Shown here: positions 1 through 4,940 of the stretch, one piece after another
How the letters are laid out: each line of letters starts with the position of its first letter
How positions within the stretch are numbered: position 1 is the first letter of the stretch
NCBI GenBank assembly: GCA_029932545.1
Contig: JAOZPW010000124.1
Coordinates: 1 to 10,625 of the forward strand
Reading direction: 5' to 3'
DNA length: 10,625 bases
Source: Thermoanaerobaculales bacterium
GTDB taxonomy: Bacteria; Acidobacteriota; Thermoanaerobaculia; Thermoanaerobaculales; Sulfomarinibacteraceae
The notes under the pieces: generated by a model
What the model was told of the DNA's origin: nothing
Databases searched by the model: none
What the model saw: the letters and a program-made list of their open reading frames with translations, nothing else
Position numbers and translations under genes: made by a program

Positions 1-3
1 TTG

Positions 4-30
4 TTGATACAAACCCGACCGGAGTACACT
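4..30 (+). promoter_or_regulatory. Possible sigma-70-type promoter for the thiolase gene
   Basis: A TTGATA box (4-9) and a TACACT box (25-30) are separated by 15 bases, which is short. Using TTGTTG at 1-6 instead gives an 18-base spacer. The predicted transcript start, near 37, would leave a leader of about 34 bases that contains the AAGGAGG ribosome site ahead of the ATG at 71. The same TACACT hexamer appears in the better promoter at 7288-7316. The region lies at the window edge and could equally be the end of an upstream gene, so this is a weak call. Confidence 0.3.
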
Positions 31-70
31 TGAGTCCATGCCGCTCGGCGGCAAACTCAAGGAGGTCCTG

Positions 71-1273
71 ATGGCACAGCAGAGAGTCTTCATCCTCGGT
101 GCGGTTCGCACCCCAATCGGCAGCATCGGTGGTGGATTGGCCGCTCTGCAAGCGGAAGATCTGGCGACCCATTCGATCGACGCGGTTCTCGAGCGGACCG
201 GTATTCCGGCCTCGTCGATCGACTACACCTGTATGGGCTGGGTAATGCAGGATCCCCGGTCTCCCAATGTTGCCAGAAACGCAGCACTGCGGGCCGGGAT
301 CCCTCACACCTCAGCGGCCACCACCTTTCACGAGAACTGTGCCTCCGGCGGTGCCGCGGTTCACAGCATCGCCCGCAGAATTGCCCTGGGCGAGATAGGG
401 GTCGGCATCGGAGGCGGCGTTGAGAGTATGAGCAATGTCGCCCGATACCTCTTCGAAGGCCGAAATAAGGGGCAACTCTACGGTGACATGACCCTGGTTG
501 ACGGCCTGTTCGGCGCCCTGACCGACACCCATGTCGAGAAAGGCGAATTGATGGGACTCCTCACTGAACGCCTGGTCGAGCGCTATGGCGTGACCCGCGA
601 GGAACAGGATGAGATCGCGTGGCGCAGCCACCACAACGCTCTCGATGCCTGGGACCAAGGCTATTTCGACGATTACGTCATACCGGTATCGGTCCCCCAA
701 CGGCGCAAGGACCCCCGAATCGTCGACCGGGACGAAGGCCCTCGGCCCGTCACCCGGGAGGAGCTGGCCGGGGCAAAGCCCTACTTCAAGCGTGACGGCG
801 GCACGATCACGACGATCAATGCCTCGAGCCTCAACGACGCCGCGGCGGCGCTGGTCCTCGCCGGAGAAGAACATGTCGAACGACTGGGCGTCGAACCAAT
901 GGCCGAACTCAAGGCGTTCTGGAATATCGGCGTCGAGCGTGCCTACATGGGCGAAGGCGCCTTCAAAGTCGTTCCTCCACTTCTCAAGCGGGCAGGCCTT
1001 GAGATGTCCCAGATCGATCTCTTCGAGCTCAACGAGGCCTTCGGCGCCGTTCTCGGTGCCGCGTTCCACGACCTGCCCGACCTGCCGCAGGATCGGACCA
1101 ATCTCTGGGGCAGCGGTATCTCACTGGGCCATCCGGTCGGCTGCACCGGCGCCCGGCAGATCGTTGATATGGTCCACCAGCTCCACCGGCGCGATGGGCA
1201 ACTGGGTCTGGTCAGCCGGTGCGTCGGCGGCGGTATCGGCAGCGGGGAGATCATCGAACGGGTTGGGGGCTAA
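71..1273 (+). CDS. Thiolase family protein (acetyl-CoA C-acyltransferase)
   Basis: This is a condensing or cleaving thiolase that moves an acyl group between CoA and an active-site cysteine, as in beta-oxidation or acetoacetyl-CoA formation in the cytosol. The 400 residues match the usual family length of about 390-400. The three catalytic positions are visible: the nucleophilic Cys90 in ENCASGG, His354 in GHPVGCTGAR, and the acid/base Cys384 in SRCVGGGIGSG. NASSLNDAAAA (250-260) and NEAFG (321-325) are the other family signatures. I chose the ATG at 71 because AAGGAGG lies at 59-65, five bases upstream. An in-frame ATG at 38 would add 11 residues and has no ribosome site. The sequence does not separate degradative from biosynthetic thiolases. 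No beta-oxidation partner is visible, although an upstream gene could lie outside the window. The stop overlaps the stop of the convergent gene by four bases. Confidence 0.93.
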   Translation: MAQQRVFILGAVRTPIGSIGGGLAALQAEDLATHSIDAVLERTGIPASSIDYTCMGWVMQDPRSPNVARNAALRAGIPHTSAATTFHENCASGGAAVHSIARRIALGEIGVGIGGGVESMSNVARYLFEGRNKGQLYGDMTLVDGLFGALTDTHVEKGELMGLLTERLVERYGVTREEQDEIAWRSHHNALDAWDQGYFDDYVIPVSVPQRRKDPRIVDRDEGPRPVTREELAGAKPYFKRDGGTITTINASSLNDAAAALVLAGEEHVERLGVEPMAELKAFWNIGVERAYMGEGAFKVVPPLLKRAGLEMSQIDLFELNEAFGAVLGAAFHDLPDLPQDRTNLWGSGISLGHPVGCTGARQIVDMVHQLHRRDGQLGLVSRCVGGGIGSGEIIERVGG

Positions 1274-2292
1274 TAATCCCTCGGCCTGATCGGCTGCCGT
1301 CGGCCTCCCCACCGGCCTGGGGGACCATCGAATCGGCCGGCGCAGGGCTCGCCACATTGGGCACATCGGCCCTGGTCATCCAGGCCCCAATGAGTCAATC
1401 GATACCAGTCTCGTCCGATCAAAAGGGTTCCACATTTGTGGCATAGGGTGCTCCCACCCTCTTGGTCATGCACGTTGCCGGTGTAGACGTAGCGCAGACC
1501 CGCGTCGATTGCCCGGCGGCGTGCCCGCTGAAGGGTCGAAGGTGGAGTCGGAGGAACGTGGCTCATCTTGAAGGCCGGATGAAAGGCCGTGAAATGCAGG
1601 GGCACATCAGGGCCCAGGTGCTCGACCACCCATTGGGCCAATGCTGAAATCTCTGCGTCGGAATCGTTCTCTCCGGGGATCAGGAGGGTGGTAATTTCAA
1701 GCCAGACGTCGGTCTCTTTGGCCACATACTCCAGAGTTTCCAACACCGGGGCCAGGCTCGCACTGCACAAACGATGGTAAAAATCCTCGCTGAAGGCCTT
1801 GAGATCAATATTGGCGGCGTCCATCGCTCCAAAGAATTCCCGGGCTGGGAGCGGATTGATCTCACCGGCCGTGACCGCCACCGTGGCCAACCCCAGTTCG
1901 GAGCAGGCGGCAGCGACGTCCACTGCGTATTCAAGAAAGATAACCGGGTCATTGTAGGTGAAGGCCACCGAACGGCATCCGGTCGCTTTGGCAGCCCGGG
2001 CGATGGCCTCGGGTGATGCCTCTTCGGCCACCGTGTCAAATTCTCGACTGCTGGAAATACTCCAGTTCTGGCAAAAACGACAGGCCAGATTGCAGCCCGC
2101 CGTTCCGAAACTGAGCACCGCCGTCCCGGGGAAGAAATGATTGAGCGGTTTCTTTTCGACAGGATCGATACAGAAACCCGAGGATCGGCCATAGGTCGTC
2201 AGCACGATGCCTCCGCCTGAGGCCTGACGAACGAAACACAGTCCCCGCTGCCCCTCTCGCAAACGGCACAGGCGAGGACAAACCTCGCACAT
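1270..2292 (-). CDS. amrS: AmmeMemoRadiSam system radical SAM enzyme (AmrS family)
   Basis: This is a radical S-adenosylmethionine protein of the family named for its usual company with AMMECR1-domain and Memo-like proteins; to my knowledge its reaction is not settled. Counting from the ATG at 2292 (340 residues), the 4Fe-4S motif is C67-x3-C71-x2-C74 in GCNLACRFCQNW. It is preceded by a cysteine-rich head (Cys2, 5, 9, 19) and DPVEKKPLNHFFPG, both typical of this family. The C-terminus carries extra cysteine pairs (CHKC, CAQC-x3-C) that probably bind another metal centre. The true N-terminus is probably upstream: the frame stays open to a stop at 2380-2382, and translating it gives GTPGRYFSRLADGRV just before the cysteines, resembling the usual head of the family. 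No ATG, GTG or TTG exists in that stretch. CTG at 2349-2347 would give 359 residues and overlaps the previous gene's stop; ATT at 2364-2362 would give 364. No AmrA or AmrB partner is in the window. Confidence 0.88.
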   Translation of the reverse strand: MCEVCPRLCRLREGQRGLCFVRQASGGGIVLTTYGRSSGFCIDPVEKKPLNHFFPGTAVLSFGTAGCNLACRFCQNWSISSSREFDTVAEEASPEAIARAAKATGCRSVAFTYNDPVIFLEYAVDVAAACSELGLATVAVTAGEINPLPAREFFGAMDAANIDLKAFSEDFYHRLCSASLAPVLETLEYVAKETDVWLEITTLLIPGENDSDAEISALAQWVVEHLGPDVPLHFTAFHPAFKMSHVPPTPPSTLQRARRRAIDAGLRYVYTGNVHDQEGGSTLCHKCGTLLIGRDWYRLTHWGLDDQGRCAQCGEPCAGRFDGPPGRWGGRRQPIRPRDY

Positions 2293-2345
2293 TACGCGTC
2301 CATCGGCCAGCCGGGAAAAGTACCGTCCCGGCGTGCCGTTCGGGA

Positions 2346-3059
2346 TCAGGGAACTCTGCGAAATCGGACCTCCTTGATGTCATCGAAATCGACTGAATAG
2401 GTCACCGACCCTCCCCCGACCCTATGCCGGAGTAGTACCGTTTGACTATCGACACCAACGACATAGGCTGAAACCCTCTCCAGGGTATTCAAGACAATCA
2501 CGACCCGTTCCCCCTGAAGGGAACCCAGCTTGGACACCGGCACGAGCGTTCCATCGCGGTGGGGCCGAGGTGGCGGCAGTTCTCCCCCGGGCTCATCCAG
2601 GATGCTCAGAGCCTCCTCGTCAACCAGGGCACGCAGATCGGACGCACTTTCCATGACCTCGTCAACCTCTCGGCTAACGCTGTCAGGCTCCGGCCATTCT
2701 TCCGGCGCCGGCTCATCCCCCTCGACGTCCCCATCATCGGGGAAGACGTTGATTGCCGGAGAATCCCACCCAACCTGCTCTCCAAGATCAGGAAACTCCT
2801 CGATGCCGACATTGACCGATGTCATCGAGTACCCGATCCCACCGACGGCCAGTAGAATTGAACCGGCCAAACACACCAAAAACGGTATCTTGGCCTCATT
2901 CCAGAACTTGAAACCAAAGACCAGCACAGCAAACGGGATACAAAGGCATACCAGTCCCCACACCGTACTTTCCCTGAAGGCAATCACCAGCAGCCAGACA
3001 TAGGCCGCCATAGATGCCAGTCCTCCAACGACCATCAGCACCATCCACGCCATCGTCAT
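2346..3059 (-). CDS. Hypothetical membrane protein: three helices, acidic linker, small soluble tail domain
   Basis: I do not recognise a named family. The 237 residues begin with three hydrophobic segments (about 6-28, 32-51 and 59-79), which should anchor the protein in the inner membrane. A low-complexity acidic stretch follows, rich in Asp, Glu and Pro (about 86-165). The last 70 residues (about 168-237) alternate short strands (GTLVPVSKL, ERVVIVL, RVSAYVVGVDSQTVLLRHR, SVTYSVDFDDIKEVRFRRV). They look like a small beta-barrel of SH3 or Sm-like type, but that is inference. A GGAGG at 3072-3068, eight bases ahead of the ATG at 3059, supports this start. The stop (TGA at 2348-2346) overlaps a CTG that may start the downstream radical SAM gene, so the two are probably co-transcribed and perhaps translationally coupled. 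Confidence 0.75.
   Translation of the reverse strand: MTMAWMVLMVVGGLASMAAYVWLLVIAFRESTVWGLVCLCIPFAVLVFGFKFWNEAKIPFLVCLAGSILLAVGGIGYSMTSVNVGIEEFPDLGEQVGWDSPAINVFPDDGDVEGDEPAPEEWPEPDSVSREVDEVMESASDLRALVDEEALSILDEPGGELPPPRPHRDGTLVPVSKLGSLQGERVVIVLNTLERVSAYVVGVDSQTVLLRHRVGGGSVTYSVDFDDIKEVRFRRVP
2368..2375 (-). promoter_or_regulatory. Shine-Dalgarno-like AAGGAGGT inside the end of the upstream gene
   Basis: Read on the minus strand, AAGGAGGT lies within the last codons of the membrane-protein gene. It is 3 bases before ATT (2364), 18 before CTG (2349) and 75 before the ATG at 2292. It could drive the radical SAM gene from a rare start codon. It is also simply what the codons for Lys-Glu-Val spell, so the site may be fortuitous. 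Confidence 0.35.
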
Positions 3060-3099
3060 GGTTTGAGCCTCCGTTGATCCAATTGTTTTTTCATCTCTC

Positions 3100-3135
3100 T
3101 CATCTTAACCCGCCGTCGAATATTTCGTAAGATGA
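3100..3135. promoter_or_regulatory. Divergent promoter region with inverted TAAGATGA boxes
   Basis: TCATCTTA (3100-3107) and TAAGATGA (3128-3135) form a perfect 8-base inverted repeat around a 20-base spacer. Each arm contains a -10-like TAAGAT pointing outward. On the plus strand it sits 17 bases after TTAACC (3105-3110) and would start transcription near 3140, just at the ribosome site of the propeller gene. On the minus strand the -35 counterpart (TTACGA) is poor. The arrangement could be back-to-back promoters or a protein-binding site controlling both genes. Confidence 0.35.
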
Positions 3136-3152
3136 AGCTGGAGGTTTGCGTC

Positions 3153-4757
3153 ATGAACCGTATTCCGTTGTTGATCTGCTTGGCAATCTGTTCAATTTCA
3201 TCCTTGGGACGCGGTGACGAGCTACAGCAGGCCCCAAACCATACCGTCCCTCTCGAACGTCTCGGAGATCCTCCGGCGCCCGCGTCGGTCATCACAACGC
3301 AAACTGAGGACAAGACCGCACTCATTATCACCCGCAACGGGCATCTCAGCGTTCAAGTCAACGTCAATGACGACGGGCGTAACACCAGGGGCGATGCCGC
3401 CAATGAACCGTCCATTGCCGTCGACCCAACTGCGCCCAACCGAATGGTGATCGGGTGGCGGCAGTTCGACTCGGTTTCCTCAAACCATCGGGAAGCCGGC
3501 GTGGCGTGGTCCAACGACGGCGGCAGGACGTGGAACAACCCCGGTTCTCTCAACGATGGCATCTTCCGATCGGACCCGGTATTGGCATGTGATGCCGACG
3601 GGCATTTCTTCTACAACAGCCTCTCAATCTTCTCCGACGACCTTCTCCAGGCTGAATTCTTTGACTCTTCAGATGGGGGCCAGAGCTGGGCGGGCCCAGA
3701 GGAGGCCTTCGGCGGCGACAAGGTCTGGGTGACGATAGACCGGACTGACGGGGTCGGCCGAGGCAACATCTACCAGAGCTGGAGTACGGCGGCAAACCAA
3801 TGGGGCAACCGTGTCTTCAGCCGCTCGACCGACGGCGGCCGTACCTTCTCGGACCCTCAGGCCCTGGTTCCTCCGCCGATATGGGGCACCTTGGCCGTCG
3901 GACGGCAGGGCGAACTCTATCTGGCCGGTAACGCCGGCTTCACGTTCAACGTCTTTGTTCTGTGGCGATCCCTGGATGCCGAAGACCCCAACGTCGCCGA
4001 GCCGTCATTTGAGTTCTTCTTCGTCGATCTCGGCGGCCGCCAGGGAACCGGTGGGTCCTCCGTGGCCCCCAATCCCGCAGGCCTGCTCGGTCAGGTCTGG
4101 CTGGCAGTCGACATCTCGGACGGTCCAAACTCGGACACGCTCTACATGCTTTCCTCAGTTGACCCACCCGGCGAGGACCCGCAGGACGTGCACTTCATCA
4201 GGTCTACAGACGGCGGTCGGACCTGGTCGCAGCCGATTCGAGTCAATACCGACGACCGCAATGCCTGGCAGTGGTTCGGAACGATGTCGGTCGCTCCCAA
4301 CGGCCGGATCGACGTTGTATGGATCGAAAGCCTGACCAATACCGAACCCAACATTGGCGAGATCTACTCCACATTCTCGTCCGATGGCGGCTTGACCTGG
4401 TCAGACGCCGTGGTCGTGACACCGGCCTTCGACAGCCACAGAGGCTTCCCTCAGCAGAACAAGATGGGCGACTATTTCCACATGCGATCGGACCTCGTCG
4501 GCGCCGATTTGGCCTATGCCGCGACTTTCAACGACGAGCAGGACGTCTTCTTCCTCCGCATCGGCGACCGGGACTGCGACGGCAACGGGATCGGCGACAC
4601 CGAGGACCTCAGAGTGGGAGAACTCTCAGACTGTGACAATAATGAAATTCCCGACCTCTGCGAGGTGGCGGCACGACCCGAGTTAGATATCAACGGCAAC
4701 GGCCGGCTTGATGCCTGCGAACCGCCCCCCCGACAGGGCGCCGGCCGGTCAGGGTGA
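3153..4757 (+). CDS. Secreted BNR/Asp-box beta-propeller protein (sialidase-like fold) with calcium-loop tail
   Basis: This exported protein has 534 residues. The ATG at 3153 is preferred over the in-frame ATG at 3132 because GGAGG at 3140-3144 is eight bases upstream and it puts the signal peptide at the start: Met-Asn-Arg, a hydrophobic core to about residue 18, and likely cleavage near 19-22. Five Asp-box motifs (S-x-D-x-G-x-x-W/F) fall at 120-127, 172-179, 225-232, 351-358 and 409-416, as in sialidase-type propellers. NEPSIAVDPTAPNRMVIGW (85-102) is a typical entry to such domains. I do not see the FRIP motif or a clear arginine triad, so sialidase activity is doubtful; substrate binding or another glycan role is possible. 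The tail (472-522) has DCDGNGIGD, DCDNNEIPD and DINGNGRLD, which resemble EF-hand/dockerin-like calcium loops and may serve surface attachment. It is divergent from the membrane protein gene and followed at once by a hairpin. Confidence 0.85.
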   Translation: MNRIPLLICLAICSISSLGRGDELQQAPNHTVPLERLGDPPAPASVITTQTEDKTALIITRNGHLSVQVNVNDDGRNTRGDAANEPSIAVDPTAPNRMVIGWRQFDSVSSNHREAGVAWSNDGGRTWNNPGSLNDGIFRSDPVLACDADGHFFYNSLSIFSDDLLQAEFFDSSDGGQSWAGPEEAFGGDKVWVTIDRTDGVGRGNIYQSWSTAANQWGNRVFSRSTDGGRTFSDPQALVPPPIWGTLAVGRQGELYLAGNAGFTFNVFVLWRSLDAEDPNVAEPSFEFFFVDLGGRQGTGGSSVAPNPAGLLGQVWLAVDISDGPNSDTLYMLSSVDPPGEDPQDVHFIRSTDGGRTWSQPIRVNTDDRNAWQWFGTMSVAPNGRIDVVWIESLTNTEPNIGEIYSTFSSDGGLTWSDAVVVTPAFDSHRGFPQQNKMGDYFHMRSDLVGADLAYAATFNDEQDVFFLRIGDRDCDGNGIGDTEDLRVGELSDCDNNEIPDLCEVAARPELDINGNGRLDACEPPPRQGAGRSG

Positions 4758-4785
4758 TCTCGCGAAGCCGAACGGCTTCTCGAGA
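4758..4785 (+). terminator. Strong hairpin directly after the propeller gene stop
   Basis: Beginning at the first base after TGA (4755-4757), TCTCG (4758-4762) pairs with CGAGA (4781-4785). After one C/T mismatch, GAAGCCG (4764-4770) pairs with CGGCTTC (4773-4779), leaving two loop bases. There is no T-run after it, so it is not a textbook intrinsic terminator. It may block 3' exonucleases or act as a weak terminator. Confidence 0.5.
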
Positions 4786-4786
4786 C

Positions 4787-4914
4787 GCTCTCAGCTATCA
4801 GCTATCAGCTATCAGCAGAGCCCATCCTTTCGTCTGTGTCCCGGTCGATGCCCATGTCAGCGAAATCAACTCACTGCCATACGCCTCGGCGTCAACAAAC
4901 TGAGAGCTGAGAGC
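4787..4914. repeat. Heptamer tandem repeat with inverted partner, MITE-like arrangement
   Basis: TCAGCTA is repeated 3.7 times at 4791-4816. About 100 bases on, CTGAGAGCTGAGAGC (4900-4914) is the reverse complement, with one mismatch in 15, of GCTCTCAGCTATCAG (4787-4801). The two ends therefore bracket a segment of about 128 bases with no ORF of note. It could be a small non-autonomous mobile element or an intergenic repeat family; only other genome copies would tell. Slippage of the heptamer would make its length variable. Confidence 0.55.
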
Positions 4915-4917
4915 TCC

Positions 4918-4940
4918 GTAGCCCGGCCTTGCCGGGTTAC
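4918..4940. repeat. REP-like palindrome overlapping the phosphofructokinase stop codon
   Basis: A 10-base stem (GTAGCCCGGC with GCCGGGTTAC, one G-T pair) closes a three-base CTT loop. The right arm covers the TAA stop (4939-4937) of the minus-strand phosphofructokinase gene. It could end or protect that transcript, but no T-run follows on either strand. Its compact GC-rich form is like repetitive extragenic palindromes. Confidence 0.6.

Noticed and set aside
3..71. End of an upstream gene overlapping the thiolase start (TGA at 69-71 with ATG at 71, or a frame ending at 31-33)
   Set aside because: Only 10-22 codons are visible and nothing in them is recognisable, so coding cannot be told from leader or promoter sequence.
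311..1069. Long minus-strand open frame (252 codons) opposite the thiolase
   Set aside because: It lies wholly inside a gene with intact catalytic motifs and is explained by GC-rich codon bias on the other strand; no ribosome site or family signature.
1270..3059. A defence or mobile island around the radical SAM and membrane protein genes
   Set aside because: No nuclease, toxin, reverse transcriptase, integrase, tRNA or direct-repeat boundary is visible, and base composition does not obviously differ from the neighbours.
3153..4757. True exo-sialidase
   Set aside because: The Asp boxes give only the fold. I could not find the FRIP motif or assign the arginine triad and Tyr/Glu pair, so an enzymatic name would overreach.
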